A DNA stretch of 64,000 bases. Origin: Strobilurus pachycystidiatus (Eukaryota > Basidiomycota > Agaricomycetes > Agaricales > Physalacriaceae). Under the pieces are notes generated by a model that searched no databases, had not been told where the DNA came from, and saw only the letters and a program-made list of their open reading frames with translations. A program made the position numbers and the translations under genes. The stretch lies in the NCBI GenBank assembly GCA_019915135.1, contig JAHLMK010000014.1, forward strand, positions 434,001 to 498,000. Reading direction: 5' to 3'. Shown piece by piece: positions 31,268 through 43,466 of the stretch (its first letter is position 1; each line of letters starts with the position of its first letter).

Positions 31268-32003
31268 ATGGCTCGCCCGAAAAAAACCAAAGCGGCAGCA
31301 TTGGATTCGAGTCAAACCACTCTTACATTCCCCGTCAAAAAGTCACGCTCAAGTCGGGCTCATCGAAAATCCTCTTCTTCCAAAACAACAATAAACGACG
31401 GATACAGTTCCAAGCACCCGATAGAGGTCTACAGTGATTCTGATTCAGAACCTTTGTTACCCGCTGCCTTACTTGAAAATGATGAGTCAGGTTCCTGAGT
31501 TCCTTTGCTTTGACACTCCATCTATGTTAATATCATTCAGATATCGATGTAAACGCACCGCACTGGATTGACATTTTGACACGTCTGAGCCAGACGGGGG
31601 CCATTGCTCCTAATGGTATGGTTGCTTTTCAATTCAAAATCTTGACGGATAACATGCTCCACAGTATCACCGGAGAGTAACGATATACTCACGCTGCTCA
31701 AAGCTTTCGATTTGTGCGTACCACCCCAGCCAGCCATAAATCTATGACATGGTACTTAGATGGCCGAAATATGGACCTTGCGTCGGCGCCTCCCGCCTAG
31801 AACGGTGGCAGAGGGCACATGAACTAGGATTGAGCCCACCGACAGAGGTATTGTCATCAGTTATTCGCGCGCGACGATTCGTTCAATCCTCGACAGATAC
31901 TCGGAATTCTATCGACTCGCCTCGCCAAAAAAGAAGCCGTATATTCGCAGAGCACTTTCTACGGGAAAGTCTAGATTCGAAAGATTGCCTAGATCATGTA
32001 TGA
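31268..32003 (+). CDS. DNA polymerase delta subunit 4-like protein, 196 aa
   Basis: Four exons (31,268-31,490; 31,541-31,615; 31,665-31,713; 31,760-32,003) give 196 residues. The C-terminal part TLLKAFDLWPKYGPCVGASR, LERWQRAHELGL and PPTEVLSSV matches the POLD4/Cdm1 signature (human has WQYGPCTG, LQRW and EPPPEV at the same spacing). The N-terminus is Lys/Ser-rich and holds QTTLTFPVKK, a plausible PCNA-binding (PIP-like) segment, although the aromatic spacing is not canonical. POLD4 is the smallest Pol delta subunit and stabilises the holoenzyme. A C-terminal extension of ~45 residues goes beyond the usual family end. Whether this is the genome's only copy cannot be told here. Confidence 0.85.
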
Positions 32004-32198
32004 GTGGTCGTAGAGCTACCATCGCCCGCTTCTTTGTTTTCAATACATTTTCAGGCCATCTCGTACGCTAAGTTCATTATATATTCCATTATCTCGTTCT
32101 TGATTTTCGTCAAAACCTAATGTTCGGGCTACTGATGCTTACGGCGTCTTCTCGTGTCCGTCATCGTTCAGAGAAGTGTAGTTGGTCATCAGGAATTT

Positions 32199-33221
32199 TT
32201 AGAGGACATTATTTACGCGTTTAGGCTTGTAATGGGGACAATATTTGTTTGCGCAAGTCCCATGGAAACCCCAAGTGTAACTTAACTCGCAACCCAACCA
32301 AGCTAGCGTGTGCGGCGCGCCGTCTTTGCCAAATTTTACACTTTTCGCAAAGACAATGCAGCCAGAGAACCCTCTAATCGTCCGTCGGATTCGCGGACAT
32401 CCGTGTCCACAAGCTTTCTTCCAAAGAGCTGTAGTATAGGAGACGCTGAAACGCAAGGATTCGACGGACATTGCGAGTCGCGCGCCAATAACATGCGGAT
32501 AGCGAGCCACCGCGCGGTGGTGGAATGTGTACATAGGATAAGGAATCACGAGCATTCCGTCCGCGTAGAAATTCATGTGCATCGTAGTCTTGGTGTTGAA
32601 GACAGCAGCCATTTTGCCGTGCTTGAAAGAGTAGGTGATCACAACAAACGTCTGTTGGGCATATGAGTGAAAGAACTCATAGAGCCGTATCATTTACCGT
32701 TGGATTGGCTTGAAGTCCTGGATGCCACCAAACCTGATTTTGACCGTCGGCGAAGGTCTCCAGATCCAGTTTACCAAAATAATCATCGTGAGAGAGACGC
32801 TGAAACCCATGAGATTGAAACCAGCGTTCGAATACACCGCTGTAAGGTTCTTTGAGATTCACACAGAGACGAAGGCAATCAAAGCAAACCAGTGCTCCAA
32901 ATCTATCGTGACGTTCAACAGCTCAGGGCTCCAATCTCGGTCCCACTCTATCAAAGCTAACGCCGTGGTACCGAAAACGACAGAGCGCGTTGAAACCAAC
33001 AGTTTGGAAAAATCGTCCGTCAGCGCATATGGCATGTAGAGACGTAGAAGCCGCCTGAAGTAGAGCTGGATGAGACCACCTCCGGCAGCCCTCCACATGT
33101 TACACACGTGTAAGCACGTCAGTCGGGTTCGGGCATCGACGTATTCAAGAATATTGCAGACGATGGGCTCTACCATCGCTACTTGAAGCTTCGGTATGCC
33201 ACTATCGTCGAATCGGGTCAT
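32199..33221 (-). CDS. F-box-related protein with NTase-fold-like core, 296 aa
   Basis: Exons 32,890-33,221; 32,734-32,839; 32,199-32,651 close in frame. The N-terminus VEPIVCNILEYVDARTRL with CLHVCNMWRAAGG is F-box-like. Next, STRSVVFGTTALAL followed ~12 residues later by VTIDLEH recalls the G-S-x-x-A-L ... D-h-D pattern of a nucleotidyltransferase-like fold found in a large Agaricomycete family. FNTKTTMHMNFYADGML corresponds to the usual FHSTCVMNF block, and a His/Cys-rich end follows. The catalytic acidic pair is incomplete, so enzymatic activity is doubtful. Its ATG overlaps the stop of the upstream gene on the same strand (TAATG). Confidence 0.65.
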
Positions 33222-33945
33222 TAGAGCTTGGGTGAAACAGGATGGGTCTCCGACAACACGTCTGGAAGTCTTTGGATCGAAAGGGTGGAAGTCGCGAATA
33301 TTGCCGGGGCACCTGGCACCGACCTGCTCAATGACGCTTCGACAGCAAATTTAGATGATTGGTTCCATACATTTAATTCAGAACTGACCGTATTGCGTGA
33401 CTCAATACCCAGTCGAAGTCCAAAGGCGTAATATCGACGGGAGTCCCATCTTTTGCGTCATGGAGTACCAACAAGATGTTCCCATAGACGATCTTCGCGA
33501 AGCGCGGCATCAGGCGGGCGACAGCGATGTTTTGGATGCGAGTAGGATTGTCCTCGAAGAAAAGTGATAAACGGCAGTTGCATCCAACAGGCACAGTGTA
33601 ACGGAGCGCATTCAAATCGCACCGTTCTCTCGGCTTTGTACGACGAACGTAGTCGTCGACGGCCAAATGATCCAATTGAACAGGTACGTCCGAAAAATCG
33701 GGATTCTGTGCGATAGGAACGAGAAAAGGGCGTTCTAGTTGAGCACCCATAAAGATGCCCTCGAAAAGAGGACTAGGAGACTGATGGAAATCAAGAAATG
33801 TGCAAGGTAAAAAGCGACTACGTACCATCCGGATGATTGTACCGCATACAGCTTCCAAGTCGTCGCGCGTGTATGTGTCTCCTTCTACAGGCGTTAACAT
33901 AGGGAAGTAAGATGGCGTGAAATCGTCGAAGTCAACGTCCGACAT
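33221..33945 (-). CDS. W-x-G-N-type family protein L, 204 aa
   Basis: Exons 33,826-33,945; 33,389-33,780; 33,221-33,323. The core CNCRLSLFFEDNPTRIQNIAV, FAKIVYGNILLVLHDAKDG and VDITPLDFDWVL parallels WYGNLVAFLLAPDG of gene I and WYGNFIIFELQEDG of the right-edge gene. An acidic N-terminus (MSDVDFDDF) is specific to this member. The last exon is the least certain; its TAA overlaps the ATG of the next gene. Confidence 0.6.
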
Positions 33946-34371
33946 GACGAAAGACTGGGATAGGCCGTGAAAGTTGACAATCAGAATTGCGGTCGTCTCA
34001 GCTCACGTTGTACCGCTACATTTATGACGAGGAAAATTGTATGGCGACTCCGTTGCTTACATCGAATATGACTCAACGATCAATCGCACCCTTGTGGACC
34101 CGACGAGAATTGACTGCTCGTTTTCAAATCGCGATCAACCCCAATTTTCCTAAGAATCCATCGGATATAGGGAAGTCACGAATCCGTAACGATTTGCCGC
34201 TTTAGCTCTGTGTTTGACGTTCAGCATTCTGCGATCAGGCGATCCATCGCTCCGCCGCCGTCGGTCGGTTCTTTCCGAAAACATCGAGATAAAAATCCTG
34301 ATCCAACGGAATGAAACACACTTGGGTATTTATTCAAGCTGCGCCAGTACTCGCAGCCCTACATTGCCTAT

Positions 34372-35034
34372 CATGTCCGCCTTCAAGCTCATACAACAGT
34401 ATTATTCTCTCGACGAGCGGATGTTATGCCGTGTTCAGCCCAGCCTAATCGATCGAGACCCGAGCACTGGTCGCTTGAATTTCCGCGATTCATATCCCAA
34501 TTGCTCGACAGTTCTTTGTTTCGGAGAACTACATGCAGGAAACAGCGTATTGTTACACCTTTTGGTGGGTACATAATACAAGTTGAAGTCCTATTTGATT
34601 GACATTACTAGCGTCCGGACTTCCCATCTGCTGGATGGATTCGTTTAAAGTCCGCGGACAACGATGCTATCGAAAAATTAATCTGCGATCAACAGGTGTT
34701 GACTTTGAGGGAAATAATTGCTCAACATGGATTGAACGGTATCCAATGTCTGACGGGACACATGCAATCAGAGATTCTGTTGTGGGCCGACTACGAGCTT
34801 ATAGTGAGCCATTCCCTCCGCCGTACGTACAAAAACCATATTGAAAACGTAGGATGTTTTCGCACCTTGGTCAGAATCAGACCAAGGTCTTTTGCCTCGC
34901 GACAGTGTCCAGTCGCAAGAGAAACTACTGTCACAGACAAAAGGACGTCAAGTTCTCGTCGAACTTACGTTGTACCAATTCAACAAGTTCGTCAACAATC
35001 ATTCAGTGAGCGTTCTCTGCGATCTCGCCTGTAA
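34372..35034 (+). CDS. Unknown protein, tentative
   Basis: An exon from ATG 34,372 (MSAFKLIQQYYSLDERMLC...) runs to a GTGGGT donor at about 34,564, and an acceptor at about 34,609 leads to RPDFPSAGWIRLKSADND. Beyond about 34,700 two frames look equally coding (REIIAQHGLNGIQCLTGH and CSTWIERYPMSDGTHAIRD), so the 3' structure is unresolved. No domain recognised. The preceding 33,946-34,371 and following 35,035-35,501 show only short open frames. Confidence 0.35.
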
Positions 35035-35501
35035 CATTTCCTGATCAGACCGAAGGCTTTGATTGCTAAGATTACTTCTATTCATATTGTTCATTAGTTC
35101 ATACATTCAATACTAGATATTATGTAGCGCGATCAAAAAGCATCAAATTATTGGGAACGAAGAATACGAAAAACGTTGTCCACACTCGATCCTCCTACGA
35201 GAACCGAGCGAAACTGTGGCGTCAAAAGATGCGGTGCTTGTTTCTTAAATACATGATTGGTTTCCTGTTGTCAGCCTCCCTTTACGGCCATTGTTATTTC
35301 TCACACGGACAATAAGCAATAAGCGAAATCGACAATTCACATCCATGGGATACCGGCGCCTAACATCTCGTCTATGCCTTCTTACGAAAACGCTTAGTAC
35401 TCTCGAACAGCTGAATAGAAAGTTTTCGGTCACTTCAGGATCAGCTGATTATGAGGGATTCCAACAAAATCGCAGTACTCGTTATATGTCCACGAAGGAC
35501 A

Positions 35502-36359
35502 CTACATCTGTACCCTAGCCCGTTTTACGCGTGAACTACCTGAATGCACATCGGTACGAGTGTCAATTTCTTCGATGTCTGAGCTTCCACAGAACAAGTC
35601 GCTCGCCGCCATGTAATCTTCATCTTCGTCCGATTCGATGCGGAATGGTCTTTTCTTGATAAATGTCAATTGCCTCGAGGTCAAGTCATCGCCTATTTTT
35701 TTCATGTTTTAGTCGTGTTCAGGAGGCCCAGGATCGACAAACTACCAACCAGATGAATCTTCGACGGCTTCGTTATCAAGCAAAGCGAACCCGAGCGTTA
35801 CTGTCTCTTCGTAAGTGAGTGTAAGTCAAGCAATATTGCAAACACACCATCTTGAGCGCCTGTGGATGAGTTAGGTTCTTCATTTTGTTTGAAGTTAAGT
35901 ACTCGTTTTCGAAGGCGACCAGATTTAACGTCTGACGAATGATTTTCAGTAATGGAGTGTATACGATGTGAGATGGCTCTCATACGGGTTACGGGTTGTT
36001 CTGGACGTTTGTTAAAACAATAGCAAGTCGCAAGCGTCGAACGTACCTTCGCAATTACTGCTAAGAGAACACGAATCGCTTTCGTAGTCCACATGGTCGT
36101 CAGGCACTACAAACGAATCCGTTGAGCAATCGCTATGCTCGTCTGCATCATTGCTGTTGTGGTCGCTCATTGGCTCGGACAATGGAATACTGGGCACCAG
36201 CTTGAGTATGGACTCGATGATTGGGATCTGGTCCGGTCTGGCATCGCGGATAAGTAAATCTAGTAAGATCGACAGAGCCACGCGTTCAGAAGTATCGTCT
36301 GTGAATTGAAAAAGCAAGCTTTCAGCGAATATCGCACACGACGAAATCCACTCACCCAT
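35502..36359 (-). CDS. Acidic nuclear-type protein, 237 aa, unknown
   Basis: Four exons (36,047-36,359; 35,848-36,000; 35,750-35,806; 35,502-35,692) close in frame. The N-terminal ~60 residues are helical (LLFQFTDDTSERVALSILLD). The middle is Asp/Ser-rich (DHNSNDADEHSDCST), followed by basic RLRKRVLNF and an acidic end with DEDEDYMAASDLF and SDIEEIDT, finishing RVKRARVQM. The composition suggests a disordered chromatin- or SUMO-binding tail. Divergently arranged with the JmjC gene, 484 bp between starts. Confidence 0.55.
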
Positions 36360-36842
36360 TTTGCGTCGATGAAGTCAAAAATCCGCCAGTCCGCTTAGAG
36401 TATGCGACGTCTCTCAGCGGCACTTTAAGACTCGGAGTTATTCGAGCTATTGGCTTTTCAGGGAAAATGGTTGGCGACCTTCGGTACTCCGTCGTCATTT
36501 GTCACGGTTATATCAATTACGCACGATCTAAATTAAATTTTTGAGTGAAGGAAAGGATTTTCAAAAAGAAGAAGAGGGAAAAATCGCCCACAGAAACTCC
36601 GACGGCGGGTTTGTACATCCGCTGATAATGAAAAAATCCGATGTGTTTTTATTCTGCAGAAGGCGAAAAAGCGAAAGTACCATTTTAATTAAGAATTTTT
36701 TTTCTGAGCTCTTAAAGTTGGGCAGACCGAGCGGATGTCACGCGTGACGATGACAGGGAAACCATCAATGGACGTCAGCGACCATCAGGCGACATCAGTG
36801 ACCGTAAATCATCCTCCCACGATCACCATTTCGACCACGCCC
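36360..36842. other. Bidirectional intergenic region
   Basis: AT-rich spacer between the divergent acidic-protein and JmjC genes. The palindrome TCACGCGTGA and CCATCAG cluster 3 lie at its right end. Confidence 0.5.
36737..36801. promoter_or_regulatory. GTCACGCGTGAC palindrome and CCATCAG cluster 3
   Basis: The palindrome at 36,737-36,748 is followed by ACCATCAATGGACGTCAG, ACCATCAGGC and ACATCAGTGACC, ending about 40 bp before the JmjC gene ATG. Confidence 0.6.
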
Positions 36843-39229
36843 ATGGATTATCACAAGCGCAAACGCGAATTGTTAGACTCGATTATAGATCCTCAAGAAT
36901 TATTCCGAAAGGACGACGAAGATTCTGCGCATTATCGCGCGCGAATTGATCCTGATGGTCTTTTTACCCAAAGGAATTGGACCACTTGGATGCCCAAGCC
37001 AAGCGAAACTCCCCAACGCTGGTATAAGCGTCAACGCGATGCGATTAATCAAAAATCATCTCGCGATAGATGGTGAGTAATGGTTGGACTCAAATTTCCC
37101 GTTTTTTTGTCGTTTTGCCACAAACAATGTTACGTATGAGGTTGATCATCTGGAACAGGCAGCCGGAAAGAAAAGAACATGATAGAATCAAGCACAAGCA
37201 AGTGGACAACAGTTTAATTGAAAACATGCTGATAGCAGGGATATAGAGAATACCGAACCAAAAAACGCCGCTTAGACGCGCCCGGCGCATCGACACTTCC
37301 TCCAACCAACGCTGAAGCGCCCATCCCGGAACACTTCGGCGACACTAGGTCTCAGCAAGTCCCTGGATCACAGACTAGCAACGCGTCGACTTCCTTGGCG
37401 TCCCACCTCGAACACTCCGTCACACAGAACACAGACCGACAGACAATGGAATCTCTGAGCCAACACGATTCTGCCAATACGGGAGACTCTCCCAGAGATA
37501 CTCCGACCAAACGTATATACGACTGCCGAGAAAAGGTCCCTTGGAAGCGAGATTTTGATGAATTTGTTTTGGAAGGAGAGACAGCAAAAGTATTTGCGTA
37601 TTGCCCTTGGTTGGACATATCCGACGGTGACGAGAATCTCCTGAAACAGGTCAATTCACCTATCTCCTCACATGAAGATATTAAGCGATTTTAGGAATCC
37701 ACATTGATCAAGGATTTAGCGGAACGTGCCGGACAACTCACAGATACGAGCAACGAGGACGTCCTCGTCCTTAATCACCAAGCTGTATACGACCAAGGCG
37801 AGATGCGAAAAGCGCTTTCGGAAAATCGTTGTGTTTTTATAAAACCCAAGCCTGATCAAGAGAACACGGAACTGACTTGTGAATGGCTTGAAACTCAGTG
37901 GAGTATCTCGTTGGACATAAATACGAGACAGCCACATAGTAAGTCACAAGTTTTCGATATGCTTGAATCTGACGATTACAGGCATGCGACGCAAAGCCGC
38001 AAACGCGGCCGATGCTCACGCCGAGCTCACGTCCATCCGTAAACTACTGTCGACGCCTTTTTCCCCCGATGGCGATCACTTGTTCATCTTGGATTGCAAC
38101 ATAATGAGCTTTGGAATGCCCAAGGAAACAAGGTGAGCGCCATTTCCGTTCCTCGTTCTGTGCTTTCTCAACATGTTCATTTAGAGCTCTAAACGAAGAT
38201 CTTATCGCTAACCAAGAAGTACCGGCTATCGTTCAAGATCTGATGTCTGTGAAAAATCCTAGAACGCTTGACAACATCTCATTTGAACATCTGAACGACC
38301 AACGATGGGCCCTGCTTCATATGTCTATGACTAACACGCGCGCTCATCACGATACTCTCGGGAAAATCGCACAGATCGAAGGACAAGCAGGATTGAAACT
38401 TTGGTTCGTCCTATATCCTGGAAAGCAAGACCTAGCGTCTGTCGACAGCGTCCGTGACTTCCAGACGTCATTCATGGACAGAGAAGAAGAATATACATAT
38501 CCTGACGGAATTAAAGTCTACGCTTTCCTCATAACGCCTGGGGCCATTCTGTAAGTTCTCCGCCATAATCGCTATCAGCCATTAAAGCTTTGTAGCCTAC
38601 AACCACCAGGATTGATGCACGCGGTGTATACGCCAGTTCCATCATTTGTCACTGGTTCTTCGTTTTGGTCCTACGATACCATGCACTTGACGCGAACCTC
38701 AAGACTGTTAGACGTCGAAGACGGCGATCGGCTAACCAATGTCAATCATAACGATTTGGTCACATACGACGGATTGCTGCGAATGATGATTCTTTTGCCC
38801 ACCATACCGCGAGGTCTGTTTGTATCGCTTTATTCAATAATCAGCTGAAAAGACACAGATATCCCGGCAAACGCGCTGTTGGCGCTAGTGCACATGGTCC
38901 TTTTTCCGTTCGGGTACATCATACGTCACGCATTACACCTCAATGCCGGGCAAAGCATCGATTCCCTTCGACGTAAATTGACCAATCTCTCGTTGAGGAA
39001 GATCGGCATCCAGTTGGCATGCGTCGTCTGCAATGGTTTGGGGTGGCCCATTCAAGAAAACACCGCACTTCGGACTCAGCCCCCCGAAGCTACCGGGCTT
39101 CATGCTCTGGAGCTGGATATGGGAAAGTTTTTGGTCGCAGAAATGTCTCGAGCGGGACGATTGGTCAACTTAGAGGAGAATGAAATGAGAGCGAAAATGC
39201 GGAATCTTATTGGGGTTGTAATACAGTAG
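36843..39229 (+). CDS. JmjC-domain protein, 677 aa
   Basis: Eight exons: 36,843-37,072; 37,159-37,201; 37,239-37,649; 37,695-37,938; 37,982-38,132; 38,185-38,550; 38,596-38,813; 38,859-39,229. The basic, Gln/Ser-rich N-terminus (~220 residues) looks disordered. The C-terminal half is a cupin of the JmjC type. RWALLHMSMTNTRAHHDTLG carries the H-x-D iron ligands (about residues 428-430), IEGQAGLKLWFVLYPG contains the usual LKLW strand, and LLQPPGLMHAVYTPVPSF supplies the distal His (about 490), then SYDTMHLTR. All three iron ligands are present. Known relatives are histone or protein 2OG demethylases/hydroxylases; fungal lineage-specific members have unknown substrates. A helical C-terminus follows the cupin. 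Confidence 0.85.
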
Positions 39230-39396
39230 AAATCAAATCGCATGCAATGGTCTCATTCGAAGAGTGAGGTACTACCAGAAACAACGACGATGATTATTGT
39301 CTAGTACGAGGTATTCACCGTTTGACGTTTAGGAATAATGGCGAGCAAAATTATTTCGCGCTTCCACTGAATCATCGTAGATATCTGCCTGTGTGT

Positions 39397-39428
39397 GTCC
39401 ATCAACGTCTACCAGCCACCATCAGCTG
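39397..39428. promoter_or_regulatory. CCATCAG cluster 4 (weak)
   Basis: GTCCATCAACGTCTACCAGC followed by CACCATCAGCTGCC: three degenerate units. Confidence 0.35.
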
Positions 39429-39621
39429 CCGTCACTCAGCAATAGTGTGAGCTGAGCGAAACGAGCCGCGGACGAAGTGTTTGTGAAGGAAGGACAGCAG
39501 TCGCATACGATCGTTATCGCCTACCTTTCGACCCACGAATTCATCAGCTTCAGCAATGAACTCTCTGTCCCGTTGCCCTTTTTTCTTCGCACCCACTTCC
39601 TTGAGGTGAAGCAGAAAGAAT

Positions 39622-39695
39622 GTCACGCGTGACGGATAACGAGAGACCATCAGTGAACATCAGTGGCCATCTGGCGACATCAGTAATCGTCAGTC
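39622..39695. promoter_or_regulatory. GTCACGCGTGAC palindrome and CCATCAG cluster 5
   Basis: The arrangement is nearly identical to 36,737-36,801: the palindrome, then ACCATCAGTGAACATCAGTG, GCCATCTGGCGACATCAGTA. The shared spacing implies a common origin. Confidence 0.6.
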
Positions 39696-39699
39696 ATTC

Positions 39700-42432
39700 T
39701 CTCACGATCGCCTGCGATCCGCTTAACAGCAACTTTACTGGTTCTCAATTTGGTTCCATCTATAGCGATTGCCTCTTCTACCATTAAACCGGCGAAGCTG
39801 CTATTGGTCCATACAAGGGTTATTATCACCGTTATCCTTGCCTTTCTCCCAGTCAACGATCTCCTCCCTTCGTACCTCGTAATACCTTCTCCAGCGCCAG
39901 CTGCTCTACCCACTTACCATTTCTCAGGTCAACGGGCATGTCCGCGGAATCATCCAAAAGTCTTCTCGTCTGCAGTCCACTATCGAACTCGGCAAAGTTC
40001 CCGTGTCCCCAAACCCTCCGAAATTATTCCGATTTCGTTGCGTCAAACGATTGACAGTCAACTCTTCGCGAACGAGAGGACTTGTCGCGCTCGGTCAAGT
40101 GACATGATAGGCATCGACTCGATTTGCCTCGGGTTGCATCTATTTACGAGTTCGTCAGGGGGATTTATGGGAACGGACGCGACCACGACCGTCAAGACCC
40201 AGTACCAGCAATATCCTTCTTCCTGCTTCCTTACGCTGGCCATGATAATGATATGGACACCGTGTACAGAATGTGGACACATCCATTTTTCGACGTGAAC
40301 ATTCTGGACGTGAACATTCTGGACTTCACCATTGATCCGGCCCAAGACTTTTTTGTGCTGGCCATACAATGTGCTCCCGAGTAAGTTTGACAATCATCTC
40401 TCCTCCACACTTTCGACAGCTCGTGCGACCTACGCCCATTTGTCTAGGTCCCTCTTCGTCTTCGAGCCTCATCTGCGGACACTGAAAACGATTGTGCCCC
40501 CACCCAAAGCCGCTTCTCCCACCCACTCGTGCCTTGCAAAGGACCTCCTCAATGGACCTCTTACCAACCTAGCGGGTGTTATTCGCATACAAATCTCCGG
40601 CGATCTGACCAGTTTCTTGATGGAAGAGATGGACACTATCGAAGTGTGGCATCCAGAGTCTGGATATTGCGTATGTCATTTTCTTCTCCTTTTATCAAGT
40701 TTTTGCCACCAGCGCTCCTTGGCTCCTTCTCCTTCCTCCCTCTTTCTGAAGGTCCCAGGTTCTGCCACAGTTCTTTAAGCGCCAACCCTACGCCTGGATA
40801 CATTCCGTCGCCGGAGCCCAGTCGCTGTGCCAACAACCTTTACTTTCCATCGATAACTGACCGCATCATTGCTTGTTGCGTATACATCGTCAACCCTCGT
40901 GACGACCCCATACGACTTCGCATATATTCTTTTGTCTTCTTCTTTCCGGTACACATCTTCCTCCCGCCTCCACCCCCTTACCATTTCTCAGGTCAACGGG
41001 CATGTCCGCGGAATCATCCAAGAGTCTTCTCGTCTGCAGTTCACTATCGCACTCGGCAAGGTTCTTGTGTCCCAAAACCCTCCGAAATAACCTCTTACCA
41101 ATTTAGCGGGTGCCATTCGCATCCTAATCTCCGGCCATCTGAACGGTTTCTTGATGAAAGAGATGGACACTATCGAGGTGTGGCATCCAGAGTCCGGATA
41201 TTGCGTATGTCATTTTCTTCTCCTTCTATCAAGTTGTCAATCTCACTACGTTTCTCTGTCATCTTTTGTATTATTTTCAAGTATCAAAGACTCTACGTTC
41301 GTTTCGCAAACATCTTTTCTCATAGTGCAGCCCACTGGCTTTCTCGAAGTCTACAGCTTTCATACACCGTCAGAACGTCCTTCACCACCAGCGCTCCTTG
41401 GCTCCTTCTCCTTCCTCCCTCTTTCTGAAGGTCCCAGGTTCTGGCACAGTTCCTTAAGCGCCAACCCTACGCCTGGATACATTCCGTCGCCGGAGCCTAG
41501 TCGCTGTGCCAACAACCTTTACTTTCCATCGATAACTGACCGCATCATTGCTTGCTGCGTATACATGGTCGACCCTAGTGACGACCCCATACGACTCCGC
41601 GTATATTCCTTTGTCTTCTTCTTTCCGGTACACATCTTGCTCCCAAGGCACCCTCTCTTTGTACTCCCTCTATGCAAGACCGAGCCGCCGGCAGATCGGG
41701 CCGACGCCCACCACAGACACGATCTTCTTCTCCTCACACTCCCTGAAAACTATCGACGCATCCCAGCCTCATAATCCAACACCCACCAACATGTACCCAG
41801 TCCCGTGGGAGATTTGGGGCCCCAAGAATACACGGTGGTTCCGTGAGTATCTAGTCACTGATTGGCAGCATGCTGTTCATGGGATGCGGACCGCCGAGAC
41901 CATTCCTACGAGGATTCTCCATGGCGAGACCAAGGATACAATGGAAGGCGTGGTCGAAGTCGAGACGATCGATGAAGAAGGCGAGAGGGATATAATCGAG
42001 GGTCATGTGGACAACTTCGTGGAGTATGGCGCTGTGACGCCGCCGCCGCCCAACGGGATGCCAGAGCCCCCCGCCATCGTGTCGCGGAGGTATCTCCGCA
42101 TTCGCGACTTCAATCCGTACGCCCTGAGGACAATCGCAGAGGCCAATAACGAGGTGACGAAGGGCACGCCCTGGCGGAGTCGCAAGGTCGTAACCGAAGA
42201 ATCTGAGTGCTTCGTCGAGGGGGTGTTTACTTACAACATCAAGAGCTCTCTGCCATATGCTAAGGTGGTCAGCAGGCAGGCGTTCGATATGACGGATGTC
42301 ATGATGGACGATTGTCGGATTTTGCTATTGAAGGTAGGCGTTAACCAGCATCACACGGCTCATGTTAATTACTCTTGCTTGCAGCGGACACGAGGTGGGA
42401 GGCTGTTGGGTATAGACGTTTTGACAATGTAG
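39700..42432 (+). CDS. F-box protein gene with internal tandem duplication, probably partly decayed
   Basis: The secure part is the 3' end: an exon containing MYPVPWEIWGPKNTRWFREY (41,791 on), DWQHAVHGMRT, YLRIRDFNPYALR, ESECFVEGVFTYNIKSSLPY and VMMDDCRILLLK to 42,333, then 42,385-42,432 (RTRGGRLLGIDVLTM). This is the standard C-terminus of a large Agaricomycete F-box family. Upstream, typical middle segments occur twice: HVRGIIQESSRLQF (39,922 and 40,987), RIQISGDLTSFLMEEMD (40,574 and 41,106) and NPTPGYIPSPEPSRC (40,790 and 41,465). Frame changes between copies mean the duplicated part is either alternative exons or pseudogene. The N-terminal F-box itself was not located. Confidence 0.6.
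40574..41640 (+). repeat. Tandem segmental duplication within the F-box gene
   Basis: Blocks 40,574-40,700 and 41,106-41,232, and 40,707-40,966 and 41,384-41,640, are close copies with few substitutions. 39,922-40,000 and 40,985-41,068 also match. The copies include intron-like sequence, so duplication was at DNA level and recent. Confidence 0.8.
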
Positions 42433-43466
42433 CATATGCGATGAGCTGTCGGCCAAGACGCTCGACGGTTGTTTCCTTTTATTTTCTAGAAGCTTACTCA
42501 AAAACTTGTAGCTGTAGCATAATTCCTTTTCAGCGGGCTAGATTCCTGGACCACTATGGTGATATGTTCAGCAGCTTTCATAGCCACCATCACGACAACG
42601 TTAAATGTGCATGCGCATACGACGGGCCAACGGCGTACTCGGCTTGTATCGCAAGCGACATGTTCACTCGCACATACAGAGCAACACTTCGACGAATCTC
42701 TCAAACTCGAGTTATGGCGAATATTTGCTTTCAACGGTTAGAATTAGTACATGGGGATATCCATTCCAAGATAGGAAATCTCCACCCAGCCAGCGATGAC
42801 ACTGACAGCTGTATGTCATACCGCGAATACCAAGGTTGAACCGTTGAACGATCCTTGGCTCGCTCGGCGTGTCTTGGATAATGGCGTAACAGCTGGATCC
42901 AAGAGCGTAAGGCCACGTCAAGAGACAAAAAGGTCGGTAGTCAGTTGCTTTCTCGGTACTTCGCATTATTGGTAATGGGCGCCCACATTGGCCCCGCGAT
43001 ACCCGAAAATACAACGGCAGCTCTGCATCGTTGGACGCTCGAGCCGCTTCCATCTGAAAAATCATTTCGGTTGCTCAGGCACTTAGTATAGTTTCTGCAC
43101 GCCAGTAGCGCATCAAGTCAATGATGCTAGCAGTACGTATAGACCAATCAGCGCCTATAATTCCCTTCTCTAAGGGACCCGCTAACCACCGGACTCAAGT
43201 CGTCGAGCACGGAAATTGGTCAGGACAAGCGTATATCAAATACTCCTCGGCGTCTCGAAATTGGGGTATGGACGTAACTTTCTCAAGGCTCGTAGTCACG
43301 AAGGAACAGGGAAGAGCCCATCATTGTGTAATTGGTTATCGGACAGTTCGAGCTACGATCTCATAGGGCTTTGAGTCGTCGGGCACCTTCAATGTGGATC
43401 CGAAGTCGGGACAATTTTCGGGAGGACTCATTTAAAATCACTGTGAGTTAAGCATAAGCATAAAGA
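42433..43466. other. 1.0 kb unresolved
   Basis: Minus-strand open frame 42,712-43,065 (MIFQMEAARASNDAEL...) and a plus-strand frame 43,121-43,366 (MMLAVRIDQSAPII...) are the longest. Neither shows a recognisable motif or a paralog in the window. I would not call either a gene with confidence. Confidence 0.3.

Larger units (their letters stand above)
39230..39699. other. Intergenic with two motif clusters
   Basis: Contains CCATCA-type units at 39,397-39,428 and the palindrome GTCACGCGTGAC at 39,622-39,633 with cluster 5. No gene seen. Confidence 0.45.
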
